Below, piece by piece: positions 52,507-61,946 of a DNA stretch of 64,000 nucleotides (positions are counted from its first letter, which is position 1; every line of letters starts with the position of its first letter). The notes under the pieces were generated by a model, which saw only the letters and a program-made list of their open reading frames with translations, ran no database searches and was not told where the DNA came from. Origin of the DNA: HGM04593 sp045591315 (GTDB lineage Bacteria; Bacteroidota; Bacteroidia; Bacteroidales; Bacteroidaceae); the NCBI GenBank assembly GCA_045591315.1, contig JAZNSN010000026.1, positions 1-64,000 of the forward strand. The letters are read 5' to 3'. The position numbers and the translations under genes are program-made.

Positions 52507-54363
52507 TTATATGCCTAGTTTCCTTATAAGGTCCGTACGCTTCATCTGTCGCAGTTGTTGGACAATCTGTTTCCTTTCCTCAGGCTTGTACCAAAAGAAG
52601 AAACGGCGTTGTGCCTCTTTCTCCCTCATGCTCCGTGCTGCATATATCTCCTCTCCTGTTTCGGGATTTATGCCTGTATAGTACATCTCTGTAGCCATTG
52701 TCATAGGGGTAGGGGTGAAATCCTGTACCTGTTCGAGGTGAAAGTTCAGCTGTTTGGTCTCTGCAGCCAGTTCTGCCATGTTTTCCAATGTACTGCCGGG
52801 GTGGCTGCTTATGAAGTATGGTATAATCTGCTGTTTCAATCCCTCCCTGCTGTTTATTCTGTCGAATATGCGCTTGAAGTCGTGGAACTGCCTGAACGGG
52901 GGCTTGCGCATCAGCCTGAGCACATTGTCGCATGTGTGCTCTGGAGCAACTTTCAGGCGTCCGCTGACATGTTTTGTTATTAGCTCCTCAATGTATCTGT
53001 CAGCAGCGTCATCGAGCCTCTTGTCACCGCTTCTATGCAGCAGCATGTCATAACGCACTCCGCTTCCTATAAAACTCTTCTTTATGCATGGGAGTGAATC
53101 CACTTTTCTGTACAGCTCCAGCAACGGCGTGTGGTCGATGTTCATGTTGGGGCATATCTTAGGCTGTATGCATGACGGGCGTGAACATTTCTCGCACAAT
53201 TCACTCTTGCGGCCTTTCATCATATACATGTTTGCCGACGGGCCTCCCAGATCCGAAAGGTAGCCTTTGAAGTCGTCCATTCCGGCAATTTCCTTCACTT
53301 CACGGAGAATACTCTTCTCACTGCGGTTTACAATGAACTTGCCCTGGTGGGCCGATATTGTGCAGAATGCACAGCCTCCGAAGCATCCGCGGTGAATGTT
53401 GACAGAGTGCTTTATCATGTCGTATGCAGGAATGCGCTTGCCGTTGTACTTAGGGTGTGGCAGCCTGGTGTATGGCAGGTCAAAGCTGCGGTCAAGCTGT
53501 TCGGTGCTCATTGTAGGGAATGGCGGGTTGATGATGATATCGACATCTCCGTTTTCCTGTATCAGTCTTTTGGCATTTACCCTATTGGACTCTTTTTCTA
53601 TGGCAAGGAAGTTCGCTGCTTGTTTCTTCTTGCTTTCAAGACATTCGGAGTGGCTGGCAAGAACCTTGTCTTTCTCCTCATCTATACTTGCTTCGTGCTT
53701 CGGTGCAATGTATCCGGTCTGTCTTGTCGTTTTGGCAATTTCCCTAGCCTCTTCTGCCGTTATGTACTTGTCGCTGTTGCCTTCAAGCATTTCAAGCATG
53801 GAGTGTGCCAGTGCAGTTATCGGCTGCTCGCCCATGCCATATACAAGCACATCGGCCTTGCTGTCAACAAGAATACTGTTCATCAGCTTGTCCTGCCAGT
53901 AGTCGTAGTGTGTGAAACGACGCATTGATGCTTCTATTCCTCCAATTACAATTGCGGAGTCCGGGTAAAGCTCGCGGAGTATCTTCGAATATACGACTGT
54001 CGCATATTCGGGTCTCATGCTGTGCTTGCCGTTAGGCGAATATGCGTCTTCGCTACGGAATCTCTTTGCGGCTGTGTATTTGTTGACCATAGAGTCCATG
54101 CAACCGGCTGATATGCCGAAGAAGAGCCTGGGACGTCCCATCTTCTTGAAGTCGCGCAAGTCGTCCTGCCAGTTAGGTTGCGGAACAATCGCAACACGCA
54201 AGCCCTCGGCCTCAAGCAGGCGCCCTATTACGGCAGCACCGAATGAGGGGTGGTCAACATAGGCATCACCACTGAAAATGATGACGTCCATTTGCTCCCA
54301 GCCGCGCAGTTCCGCCTCCTTACGTGTTGTCGGGAGCCAATCGGTTACCTTTCTTTTATACAT
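52507..54363 (-). CDS. YgiQ-family radical SAM protein
   Basis: A 618-residue radical SAM enzyme of the YgiQ type (UPF0313), whose reaction is not established. The iron-sulfur cluster motif is in RGCFGGCAFCTISAHQG (CxxxCxxC). The N-terminal part has the family segments ISAGCMDSMVNKYTAAKRFR and VIGGIEASMRRFTHYDYW. A second cysteine cluster sits in ELCEKCSRPSCIQPKICPNM. The C-terminal YgiQ domain includes ARSMREKEAQRRFFFWYKP. Length and motifs are normal. Its start overlaps the upstream small gene by 8 bases, placing it at the end of the porW-porX-tsaE string. Confidence 0.93.
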   Translation of the reverse strand: MYKRKVTDWLPTTRKEAELRGWEQMDVIIFSGDAYVDHPSFGAAVIGRLLEAEGLRVAIVPQPNWQDDLRDFKKMGRPRLFFGISAGCMDSMVNKYTAAKRFRSEDAYSPNGKHSMRPEYATVVYSKILRELYPDSAIVIGGIEASMRRFTHYDYWQDKLMNSILVDSKADVLVYGMGEQPITALAHSMLEMLEGNSDKYITAEEAREIAKTTRQTGYIAPKHEASIDEEKDKVLASHSECLESKKKQAANFLAIEKESNRVNAKRLIQENGDVDIIINPPFPTMSTEQLDRSFDLPYTRLPHPKYNGKRIPAYDMIKHSVNIHRGCFGGCAFCTISAHQGKFIVNRSEKSILREVKEIAGMDDFKGYLSDLGGPSANMYMMKGRKSELCEKCSRPSCIQPKICPNMNIDHTPLLELYRKVDSLPCIKKSFIGSGVRYDMLLHRSGDKRLDDAADRYIEELITKHVSGRLKVAPEHTCDNVLRLMRKPPFRQFHDFKRIFDRINSREGLKQQIIPYFISSHPGSTLENMAELAAETKQLNFHLEQVQDFTPTPMTMATEMYYTGINPETGEEIYAARSMREKEAQRRFFFWYKPEERKQIVQQLRQMKRTDLIRKLGI

Positions 54364-54679
54364 TCTCCTTCTCTTCTGTTTCTGTCGTAGCCTGCTTTCT
54401 CAGCCATTCGGTGTAGAGCTGTACAAGATTGTTCAGCCCATGTGCCTTCATGTCCTCATGATAAAGTACCAGACAAAGCTCAAGCAGATCTTTCGATGCC
54501 ATTGTCTGCGTTGCTATCAATGAACGCACGGTAAGACGTAGCTTGTTCAGGGAGTCCTCGTCAATGATTCCCATGCTGTTGGCAATTCTGTCAAGAAGTG
54601 AATACTTCTTTATTATCTGCAGCTGTACCTCATTGACTTCTATTGTTCTTGTACCCGATGCGTTTGCTTTTATTTTCAT
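54356..54679 (-). CDS. Conserved small protein of unknown function
   Basis: A 107-residue soluble, charged protein with no recognised domain. The N-terminal stretch is KANASGTRTIEVNEVQLQII, followed by a predicted helical body (KLRLTVRSLIATQTMASKDL, VLYHEDMKAHGLNNLVQLYT) and an acidic Glu/Thr-rich tail. It has no signal peptide or membrane segment. It sits between tsaE (35-base gap) and ygiQ (8-base overlap), so it is very likely translated with ygiQ. The good coding pattern and the tight overlap support a real gene. Confidence 0.65.
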   Translation of the reverse strand: MKIKANASGTRTIEVNEVQLQIIKKYSLLDRIANSMGIIDEDSLNKLRLTVRSLIATQTMASKDLLELCLVLYHEDMKAHGLNNLVQLYTEWLRKQATTETEEKENV

Positions 54680-54714
54680 ATCTATATTGCTTATATATTC
54701 CTGTTTGTGTTAAA

Positions 54715-55143
54715 TTACTCTTCTACAATCCTGATAGTGCGCGAGCTGTCTCCGTTCTCTTCTATATATACCTTGATGCAATCGTCCGGAAGAAGTTCCT
54801 CTATAAGTTCCGGCCACTCCATGAAGCAGATTGCATTGCTGTATATATACTCCTCATATCCCATGTTATAGACCTCTGCAACTGATTTTATGCGGTAGAA
54901 GTCGAAATGGTATATCGTTCTTCTCTCCCTGTCCTCGTATTCGTTTACTATTGCAAATGTAGGGGAGTTTATGCAGTCCTCAACACCCAAGGCCTCGCAT
55001 ATGTGCCTGATGAACGTCGTCTTGCCGCTTCCCATCTTTCCATAGAAAGCAAAGAGATTCCCCGATTCAATGAACCGGATAAACTCTTGTGCCGCTTTCG
55101 GGTATTCTTCTATTCCTCTTACGGTTATTGTATGCTCTTTCAT
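54715..55143 (-). CDS. tsaE: tRNA threonylcarbamoyladenosine biosynthesis ATPase TsaE
   Basis: TsaE is the ATPase that supports TsaB/TsaD in making the t6A modification at position 37 of ANN-decoding tRNAs. The 142-residue protein has the Walker A motif GKMGSGKTTFI (about 35-45), the switch region NSPTFAIVNEYE and the YHFDFYR segment with the catalytic acid. The ending (FMEWPELIEELLPDDCIKVY) is also family-standard. It lies 33 bases downstream of porX on the same strand. Confidence 0.95.
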   Translation of the reverse strand: MKEHTITVRGIEEYPKAAQEFIRFIESGNLFAFYGKMGSGKTTFIRHICEALGVEDCINSPTFAIVNEYEDRERRTIYHFDFYRIKSVAEVYNMGYEEYIYSNAICFMEWPELIEELLPDDCIKVYIEENGDSSRTIRIVEE

Positions 55144-55176
55144 CTCGTTTGTCCTGTGTTATGTCTATGGAGTATT

Positions 55177-56730
55177 CTAAATCTTCTTCTTTGGTCTTAG
55201 CTTGATGATAGGCACAAGCATCTCTTCCATTGATATGCCTCCATGCTGGAATGTATCCTTGTAGTACGATACATAGTAGTTGTAATTGTTCGGGTAGGCA
55301 AAGAAGTTGTCTCCCGTTGCAAATATGTAACTGGTACTGATGTTCGGTGACGGCAAGAAAGCTTTTGCCGGTTCCTTGATTTCAAGAACATCCTTTCCGC
55401 TATAATTGAGTGCCTTGCCTAATTTGTAGCGAAGGTTTGTGTTGGTGTTCTTGTCACCGATTACTTTTGTCGGCGTATTTACCTGTATGCTGCCATGGTC
55501 GGTTGTTATGACTGTCGTATAATTGCTCTCGGACAAGTATTCAAAAAGTTTTTTTATTGCAGAGTGCCTTATCCACGACAATGTAATCGAACGGTATGCC
55601 GCCTCATTTGCTGCAAGTTCCCTTACCATCATCGATTCAGTGCGGGCGTGCGACAGCATGTCTATGAAGTTTATCACAAGTACATTTATATCGTTCTTTG
55701 CAAGGTTATTCATGGTGTCGATATATTTCTCGGCAGCTGTTGAGGTAAGCACCTTGCCATAAGAGAAACTGTCCTTGCGACGGTATCGTGAAATCTGTGT
55801 CTCTATAAGAGCCTCTTCATTAAGATTCTTGCCCTCGTCTTCTTCCTCGTCAACCCACAGCTTTGGATACATTTCCTTTATCTGTTTAGGCATAAGGCCC
55901 GAAAATATCGCATTGCGGGCATACTGGGTTGCAGTGGGAAGAATGCTGGTGTACATGTTCTCCTCTATTGAGAACTTATTCCCGATTTCATCGGCCAGGA
56001 CACGCCACTGGTCGTAGCGGAAGTTGTCGATGATTATCAGGAATACCTTTTCTCCCTTGTCAACAAGAGGGAAAATGTGTTCGCGGAACAGGTCGTTGCT
56101 CATCACCGGACGCTTTTCACGTGGTGATGACATCCACTCCATGTAGTTCTTCTTCACGAACCTGCCGAACATGTTGTTTGCTTCCTCTTTCTGCGACTTC
56201 AACATCTCATGCATCTGGGTGTCTGCACTTTCCAGCTGCAGCTCCCAATATACGATTTTTCTGTAAACCTCCTGCCATTCCTCAATGCTGCGTGCATCGT
56301 CTATCTGCATAGAGAGCTTTCCGAAATTCTGTTGGTATGCACTGTTTGCTTTCTCAGCAACAATCTCCTTGTGGTGTATGTTCTTCTTGAGCGTGAGGAG
56401 TATCTGGTTCGGGTTCACCGGCTTTATAAGGTAATCGGCAATCTTGGAACCGATGGCCTGTTCCATAATATCCTCCTCCTCACTCTTGGTAACCATTACA
56501 ACCGGAGTGGAGGGCTGTATCTCCTTTATACCTGCAAGTGCTTCAAGTCCTGTAAGACCCGGCATATTCTCGTCAAGCAGTACAAGGTCGAAATGCTCCT
56601 TGCGGCATGCTTCTATAGCATCGTGCCCATTGGTCACTTTTGTGACTTCATATCCTTTATTCTGCAGAAATATTATATGGGCATTGAGCAACTCAATCTC
56701 GTCATCGGCCCATAACAAACGGTATGCCAT
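55177..56730 (-). CDS. porX: PorX: response regulator with alkaline-phosphatase-like (PglZ) effector domain
   Basis: A 517-residue regulator of the type IX secretion system. The receiver domain (about 1-120) has D53 in LLDENMPGLTG as the phospho-acceptor and K103 or a neighbouring Lys in the TKSEEED loop. A helical linker follows, then an alkaline-phosphatase/PglZ-type domain (about 200-500) with IIIDNFRYDQWRVLADEIG and ITTDHGSIQVNTP, carrying the metal-binding Asp/His. PorX pairs with a PorY histidine kinase, not found here. The neighbour upstream is porW/sprE, another T9SS gene, so the context agrees. Confidence 0.93.
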   Translation of the reverse strand: MAYRLLWADDEIELLNAHIIFLQNKGYEVTKVTNGHDAIEACRKEHFDLVLLDENMPGLTGLEALAGIKEIQPSTPVVMVTKSEEEDIMEQAIGSKIADYLIKPVNPNQILLTLKKNIHHKEIVAEKANSAYQQNFGKLSMQIDDARSIEEWQEVYRKIVYWELQLESADTQMHEMLKSQKEEANNMFGRFVKKNYMEWMSSPREKRPVMSNDLFREHIFPLVDKGEKVFLIIIDNFRYDQWRVLADEIGNKFSIEENMYTSILPTATQYARNAIFSGLMPKQIKEMYPKLWVDEEEDEGKNLNEEALIETQISRYRRKDSFSYGKVLTSTAAEKYIDTMNNLAKNDINVLVINFIDMLSHARTESMMVRELAANEAAYRSITLSWIRHSAIKKLFEYLSESNYTTVITTDHGSIQVNTPTKVIGDKNTNTNLRYKLGKALNYSGKDVLEIKEPAKAFLPSPNISTSYIFATGDNFFAYPNNYNYYVSYYKDTFQHGGISMEEMLVPIIKLRPKKKI

Positions 56731-56903
56731 ATATCAGAAGCTGTTTAAATTACTAAAATATTATCTTCTGGAAGCCGTATCTTTTGTTTCACCTTTTTAT
56801 ATTGTTTCTTCCTCTTTGGCGATTACATAGCCAGCTATGCGTCCTTAAAAGACAGAAATTCTATTCTGATTATAAAAACGGTGATATAAATGTAAGCAGC
56901 TTC

Positions 56904-59777
56904 TTATTCAATGTAGTCTTTTTCTTCTTTATATTTTCTCTTCTCGTTCTCCTCTTCGTTCTCCTCTTCGTTATCACCGTAGTCCGGTTCGTCAAGCGTG
57001 TAGCCGTCAATCTCGACTTCCGGTATTGCCTGAAGATTCTCCTCGTAGAACTTCTGGTAGTCCTCGAAGGTGTAATACTGCAATAACAATTCAAGGTTCG
57101 ATTTTGATATGATAAAGGAGTTTATTCCCTCCAATATTCTTGCGGTCTCCTTGCTTGCATAGAGCCTCTTCCTGTAGAGGAACACTTCATCGAAATTCAA
57201 GAATGTCTTTACTTCAAGCAATGTTATCTGTGCCAGTCTCTCGAACGACATCTCGAAACTGCGGACCATGTAGCGTGAGAAGTTGTAACGTGCCATTTCG
57301 AACAGCAGGCGGTTTTCGTCGAGCGAGTCATTCGGGAATGCCAGAACAAAGTAGTAAGGTTCGTTGCGCTCTGCCTTAAATTCAGGGATGCTGTCTGCTC
57401 CTTCACGCATTGTCCCGTCTGCCTTGCGGCTCCAGATAGATGTTGATATGCCGCTCTGCAAGAGCCTTCCTTCCTTGAGTCCGGTCGTTATGTCTCCGGC
57501 AATCTTGCTTATGCTGTCGCTTGAGAACGCAGCGACAAGCTCTGCGAGTGCCGTCATGGCCTCTTCTCTCTTTCCGCTATACAGCTTTGCCATAGCATCG
57601 ATGAACATAAATCGTGCCCTGTGATTCCCTTTCGGGTACTTCTTGCTTGCAATGCTATTCTCTGTCTCAACATCGGCATACTCAAGATTGTTGTAGTGAG
57701 TGTATGCTTTTACATACATCGAGTCCTCGTTATGCTTGCGTACGGCCGCACTCTCGAAGAAGTCCGGGTCCTGTATTCTCTTTGTTATTGAACTGTCGGG
57801 ATACTCTGCCATCAGAAGGGCTCTGTAATGGTCTGCCTTTTCCGGTTCGTCCCAGCGCGAACAAGCGACAAAAAGCTGATAGTATGTTTCTGCCAGCCTT
57901 TCATACTCCTTGTATTCGTTTGCAAGGCGTTCAAGGTACGACAGTGTCAGTTTCTTGTCATTTACCTTGTCCTTGAAGCGTACTCCGGCTTCAAACAGGG
58001 CATTGCTCAGGGCCTTGTGGGCTGCATCTTTCTGCTCTTCTGTAACAGGAATCTGCTGTATGTAGTATTCACGTGTCGTCGGGTCTGTTGACAATGAATC
58101 ATTTACGGCAGTGTCAATACTGTCGTCAAGGGGTATGCTGTCATTCATCAACGAGTCTGTCATCAACGAGTCGTTGGCGAGGCTGTCCTCCATTTCGATG
58201 CCATTATCCATAAGCGATGCAATCTCGTGGCTGAATCTCCAATAGTCCTTAAGCTCCCTGTTACCCCATTTCTGCTTGAACATGCGTATTCCTTGTGATA
58301 CTGTCTGAGGATTGTAGAAGTACCACTTTTGCCTGTCTTCGAAGTCCATCGGGGCCATTCCCGCCATGGTATTGGCATTGTCAAGTTCGTTGATGCTCTC
58401 CTGTCTGGCTTTCTTTTCCTCTTTCTTCCTGAGTTTCTCCTTGTGCTTTTCCTCCTCTATGAGCTTGTCTATGATAGGATATAGCTTGTCGGGGGGGAGG
58501 GTCGCCCAATATAGCAACTCGCTCTGTTTCTCTACTATGTCGGTGTATTGTACCAGCTCGCCCAGCACATTGTTGCGGAATGTTATCTCTTCATAACCTG
58601 GGGTCTCCTCGTTAAGCAAGGGCAGTGCCTTGCTGTAGTTGTCGTATGACTTTGAGAATTTCTGCTGCTCCCAGTATATTTTTGCCAGCGAAAGGTGCAG
58701 CATACCGGTTCCGTAGCCGCCGGATGCCCCCTCGACTATTCCTGTTTCATAAGCCTTTACTGCTTCTGCTGTATCTTTCTGGCTCATGTGTATGTTGCCT
58801 ATCGCATAATATACCTGTGACAAGTAATCCTTGTTCTTTGGCGACTTTGACATCCTTTTAAGCTTGCGCAGTATTGACTTGTGGTTCTCGTCCGTTGCAG
58901 TCTCGGTCTGTCTTATACGTGCATTGAACTCAAGCTCGTAGGGAGGACTTTTTGAGATAACTTTCCCAAAGCTCTTGTACGCGGCTTTCTTGTTGCCGCT
59001 CTTTGCATGCAATTGACCGATAAGGTAATGCTCCCTGGCTTTTTCAAGGCTGGAGATGTCCTTACGCTTCATGCCTTTTGAGATCTCTTCTACTGCTTCT
59101 TTGTATTTTTCCTGCTTAATCAGCAGGAATCCTTTCGCATGTGCATACTCTTCTTTAAGGGACGATGGTATGGTGTCGCGCTGTATGCGCTGAAGAAGGT
59201 CCTCTGCTTCATATAGCCAGTCCATTTCTACATAACATTTGGCGAGCCCTATCCTTGCCATTGCGACAAGTTTCGGGTTTTCTTCATATAGCTTTGAGAT
59301 GTATATATATGTACTGGCAGCTTCGGTGAATTCTCCTTTATGGAACTGTGAATTGGCCATCATGAACCATGCGCGCCACAAGAACGGGTTGAACTCTTTC
59401 TTGGAGTAGAATCGTTTCTGTTTAGGCGTAAGTTTCTTTCCTACCGGACGCTTCGGTTTCCTCTTTATGGAGTGTGTCTTTATAGCCTTCTGCGATTTCT
59501 CTATTGCACGGTCGAATTCGCTTTTGCCGACACCTTGTGTCTCCTTGCTGCTTACAATTAGCAACGGAAGCTGTTCAAGGTAGTTGTCCTTGTGCGCATC
59601 CACTTGCGCGTTGATGCCCTTCTCGTATGCGACATTTCCATTGTAGAAAGTGTTGTAGCGTGCAAAAAACGAGTGGTATGCGCGTGTCGTGGCGGTGTTC
59701 TTCTTTTTCTTTGACGAGCAGCCATGCAAGCATGATGCAAGTACGAACAGCGATATGTATATAATATATCTTTTCAC
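56904..59777 (-). CDS. porW: PorW/SprE-type tetratricopeptide lipoprotein (T9SS)
   Basis: A 957-residue outer-membrane-associated lipoprotein required for type IX secretion (PorW in Porphyromonas, SprE in gliding Flavobacterium). It begins at a GTG (59777), giving MKRYIIYISLFVLASCLHGC, with lipobox cysteines at LASC or LHGC. Family marks are ARYNTFYNGNVAYEKG near the N-terminus and repeated TPR-like helices through about 120-420 (WFMMANSQFHKGEFTEAAST, LYEAEDLLQR). A long coiled, acidic Asp/Ser-rich region spans about 530-590. The tail is very acidic (GDNEEENEEENEKRKY). It lies 174 bases upstream of porX. That gap shows no clear promoter or hairpin. Confidence 0.88.
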   Translation of the reverse strand: MKRYIIYISLFVLASCLHGCSSKKKKNTATTRAYHSFFARYNTFYNGNVAYEKGINAQVDAHKDNYLEQLPLLIVSSKETQGVGKSEFDRAIEKSQKAIKTHSIKRKPKRPVGKKLTPKQKRFYSKKEFNPFLWRAWFMMANSQFHKGEFTEAASTYIYISKLYEENPKLVAMARIGLAKCYVEMDWLYEAEDLLQRIQRDTIPSSLKEEYAHAKGFLLIKQEKYKEAVEEISKGMKRKDISSLEKAREHYLIGQLHAKSGNKKAAYKSFGKVISKSPPYELEFNARIRQTETATDENHKSILRKLKRMSKSPKNKDYLSQVYYAIGNIHMSQKDTAEAVKAYETGIVEGASGGYGTGMLHLSLAKIYWEQQKFSKSYDNYSKALPLLNEETPGYEEITFRNNVLGELVQYTDIVEKQSELLYWATLPPDKLYPIIDKLIEEEKHKEKLRKKEEKKARQESINELDNANTMAGMAPMDFEDRQKWYFYNPQTVSQGIRMFKQKWGNRELKDYWRFSHEIASLMDNGIEMEDSLANDSLMTDSLMNDSIPLDDSIDTAVNDSLSTDPTTREYYIQQIPVTEEQKDAAHKALSNALFEAGVRFKDKVNDKKLTLSYLERLANEYKEYERLAETYYQLFVACSRWDEPEKADHYRALLMAEYPDSSITKRIQDPDFFESAAVRKHNEDSMYVKAYTHYNNLEYADVETENSIASKKYPKGNHRARFMFIDAMAKLYSGKREEAMTALAELVAAFSSDSISKIAGDITTGLKEGRLLQSGISTSIWSRKADGTMREGADSIPEFKAERNEPYYFVLAFPNDSLDENRLLFEMARYNFSRYMVRSFEMSFERLAQITLLEVKTFLNFDEVFLYRKRLYASKETARILEGINSFIISKSNLELLLQYYTFEDYQKFYEENLQAIPEVEIDGYTLDEPDYGDNEEENEEENEKRKYKEEKDYIE

Positions 59778-59807
59778 AATCTTATGTTATATGTCCGTTT
59801 ATGCTGT

Positions 59808-60185
59808 TTATTGGAGCATGAGAAGTATCTCTTCCTTGACCTCCTTCGGAATCTCTATCCCTCTTGTCTGCAGACAGTGTACCCATGTGTCAATCTCTTC
59901 GGTTCTCATAGTGTAAAGAATGTTTCTGAATTCTTCGGCATCATCTTCGGAGTACTCTTCGGCCTTGACACCCTTGAACCGGTCCAGTTCCTCGTCGTCG
60001 AAGTAGAGATTGCTGTTATCATATCCTTTGGCACAGTTGGTGTGCTTGCCACAGCAAACTCCATCTTCCGTCCCGTGGTCGTGGTGGTCGTCAACGGCCG
60101 GCTTGTTGCGGTTGAATCTCTTAAGTATGAAAAAACCTGCAATTATAAGCAATAGAATGCTTCCCAATATTATTGTATCTTTCAT
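59808..60185 (-). CDS. Small membrane-anchored Cys/His protein
   Basis: A 125-residue protein of unknown function. Residues 4-21 form a membrane helix (TIILGSILLLIIAGFFIL), followed by basic residues and a His-rich, Cys-rich stretch (about 32-51: DDHHDHG, then CCGKHTNC). That stretch could bind a metal. The remaining acidic domain (FDDEELDRFKG, EEFRNILYTMRTEEIDTWVH) resembles a segment seen in uncharacterised Bacteroidales proteins. It is upstream of porW (30-base gap) and preceded by a promoter-like site at 60215-60223, so it may head the porW-porX-tsaE-ygiQ transcript. Confidence 0.7.
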   Translation of the reverse strand: MKDTIILGSILLLIIAGFFILKRFNRNKPAVDDHHDHGTEDGVCCGKHTNCAKGYDNSNLYFDDEELDRFKGVKAEEYSEDDAEEFRNILYTMRTEEIDTWVHCLQTRGIEIPKEVKEEILLMLQ

Positions 60186-60214
60186 GTCTCTCTTCAGAAA
60201 GGTGTCCTATTTCT

Positions 60215-60223
60215 GCAAAGTTA
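60215..60223 (-). promoter_or_regulatory. Candidate promoter for the porW-ygiQ gene string
   Basis: The minus strand reads TAACTTTGC, a TAnnTTTGC match, 30 bases upstream of the small Cys/His protein start. No TTTG is seen at -33. The divergent gap 60186-60508 otherwise holds only the opposite promoter at 60391-60424. Confidence 0.5.
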
Positions 60224-60390
60224 TGCATTTAAATTGAGCTTTTACTTTAATGAAACGATAAATTTATAATTATATTATATATAGCACGGATGTTTGATCG
60301 CAGTCTGACAAAATGATATTCATTGCTTTTGTGTGCTTTTTACGATGTTGTTTGCTGTTTTTTGCTTTTCTGCTAAAAAAATGCCAATAT

Positions 60391-60424
60391 TTTGCTTGTT
60401 GTAAATATAAAATTGTATCTTCGC
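60391..60424 (+). promoter_or_regulatory. Promoter of the FKBP gene pair
   Basis: TTTG (60391-60394) and TATCTTCGC (60416-60424) are 21 bases apart, a good Bacteroidota -33/-7 pair. The leader to the ATG at 60509 is about 80 nt and AT-rich. Confidence 0.65.
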
Positions 60425-60508
60425 CAGTCGATGTTTCGATTTTTTTGTCAACGGATGTGTTTGGCAAAATGACAGTAAATTAAGTTAAACTATTAAAAAT
60501 AAAGAGAA

Positions 60509-61093
60509 ATGGATAAATTCAGTTATGGTCTTGGCATGGGAATTGGCCAGAACTTGCTTTCTATGGGAGTAAAGAACATGAATGTGGAGGACTTTATCAA
60601 GGGTATCAACGATGTCCTGAAGGGCGAGAAACTTGAAATGACGCATGCCGAGGCACAGAAGGTTGTGAATGAACACTTCAAGCAGTTGGCCGAAGAGGCA
60701 TATGCACAGAATAAGGCAAGCGGTGAGGCTTTCCTTGCCGAAAACGCAAAGAAGGAGGGTGTGGTTACATTGCCTAGCGGCCTGCAGTATGAGGTCATAA
60801 CTGAAGGCTCCGGAAAGCAACCTTCTGCAACCGACCGTGTACAGTGTCACTACGAAGGAACGTTGATTGACGGTACGGTGTTCGACAGTTCTATCAAGCG
60901 AGGCGAGCCTGCTGTGTTTGGCGTGAACCAGGTTATCCGAGGCTGGGTAGAGGCTCTTCAGCTCATGAAAGAGGGTGCTAAATGGCGTCTGTACATTCCT
61001 TACGATATGGCATACGGCGAGCACGGTGCCGGTGAGATGATACCGCCGTACAGCGCTCTTGTATTCGAGGTGGAACTTATAAAAGTACTCTGA
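60509..61093 (+). CDS. FKBP-type peptidyl-prolyl isomerase (FklB-like)
   Basis: A 194-residue proline isomerase with an N-terminal dimerisation helix domain (about 1-85, GLGMGIGQNLLSMG and KVVNEHFKQLAEEAYAQNKA) and a C-terminal FKBP domain (about 90-194). Active-site residues are present: Tyr in VQCHYEG, Phe-Asp in VFDSS, Val-Ile and Trp in VNQVIRGWVEAL, and the closing IPYDMAYGEHGAGEMIPPYS. It has no signal peptide, so it is probably cytoplasmic, unlike the related FkpA. It has its own promoter and lies 7 bases before a second, membrane-anchored FKBP gene. Confidence 0.93.
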   Translation: MDKFSYGLGMGIGQNLLSMGVKNMNVEDFIKGINDVLKGEKLEMTHAEAQKVVNEHFKQLAEEAYAQNKASGEAFLAENAKKEGVVTLPSGLQYEVITEGSGKQPSATDRVQCHYEGTLIDGTVFDSSIKRGEPAVFGVNQVIRGWVEALQLMKEGAKWRLYIPYDMAYGEHGAGEMIPPYSALVFEVELIKVL

Positions 61094-61100
61094 TTCTCCG

Positions 61101-61946
61101 ATGAAAAGGGTAATTTGTGCGTTTCTTGCAGGTGCGGCGGCTGTTATTGCCGTGAACTTTTTCATGGGAGGCAAATCCGGCATATCGGACAATAAAGTGG
61201 AATTGAAAAGCATGGGCGATTCGCTCTCATTTGCTGTAAGCATGATGATCGGCGAGGATATTCCCCTTAAAATGCATGATGTGGGCATAGACTCCGCTAA
61301 CATCGATGACTTTGTACGTGGCTTGTGCGATGCTTTTCCGGCAGATGATACTCCGGAATCGAGGGCTTATGCCAACGGTGTGCTTGTCGCGTCATCGGCT
61401 ATGGAGATGATGCAGCTTGCCGATAAAGCCATATATCCCGATGATACAATCAACAAAGTTGACCGCAAACTTTTCCTTGAGGGGCTGAAAGCGGCAACGT
61501 ACCGCAGCGGAAAGACAATGACTCTTGATGATGCGAAAGATTATTATAACCAGCATGTTTTCCGCGCCAAGAGCGAAGAGTTCATAAGGAAGAACATTGG
61601 GCGTCCTGGTGTGAATAGCCTTCCTTCTGGAGTGCAGTACAAGATTGAGGTCGCCGGAACAGGGGAGACAGCTGGCTATAACGATGTGGTGAGATGTGTC
61701 TATAAGGGTACATATCCCAATGGTGCCGTATTCGATTCTTCACGGGGCTTTGCTGTGGAGAAACGTGTGAGCGAGATGGCTCCCGGCCTTGCAGAGGCTG
61801 TCATGTCATTGCCTTCCGGTACGAAATGCAAGGTGTATATTCCTTGGGAGCAGGGCTATGGCGCAGAAGGTACACGACATGTTGCTCCGTACAGTGCGTT
61901 GGTATATGATCTTGAGATTGTCGAGATTGTTCCAGGCAAGCAATGA
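61101..61946 (+). CDS. Membrane-anchored or exported FKBP-family protein
   Basis: A 281-residue relative of the previous gene with an N-terminal hydrophobic segment (MKRVICAFLAGAAAVIAVNF), so it acts outside the cytoplasm. The helical N-domain (about 35-175, GDSLSFAVSMMIGEDI and ANGVLVASSAMEMMQLAD) precedes the FKBP domain (about 180-281). VFDSS is kept, but the pocket-floor Val-Ile-x-x-Trp of active FKBPs reads MAPGLAEAV, so the conserved Trp is missing. IPWEQGYGAEGTRHVAPYSA closes the domain. It may be a weak isomerase or a chaperone. It follows its paralogue after 7 bases. Confidence 0.88.
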   Translation: MKRVICAFLAGAAAVIAVNFFMGGKSGISDNKVELKSMGDSLSFAVSMMIGEDIPLKMHDVGIDSANIDDFVRGLCDAFPADDTPESRAYANGVLVASSAMEMMQLADKAIYPDDTINKVDRKLFLEGLKAATYRSGKTMTLDDAKDYYNQHVFRAKSEEFIRKNIGRPGVNSLPSGVQYKIEVAGTGETAGYNDVVRCVYKGTYPNGAVFDSSRGFAVEKRVSEMAPGLAEAVMSLPSGTKCKVYIPWEQGYGAEGTRHVAPYSALVYDLEIVEIVPGKQ

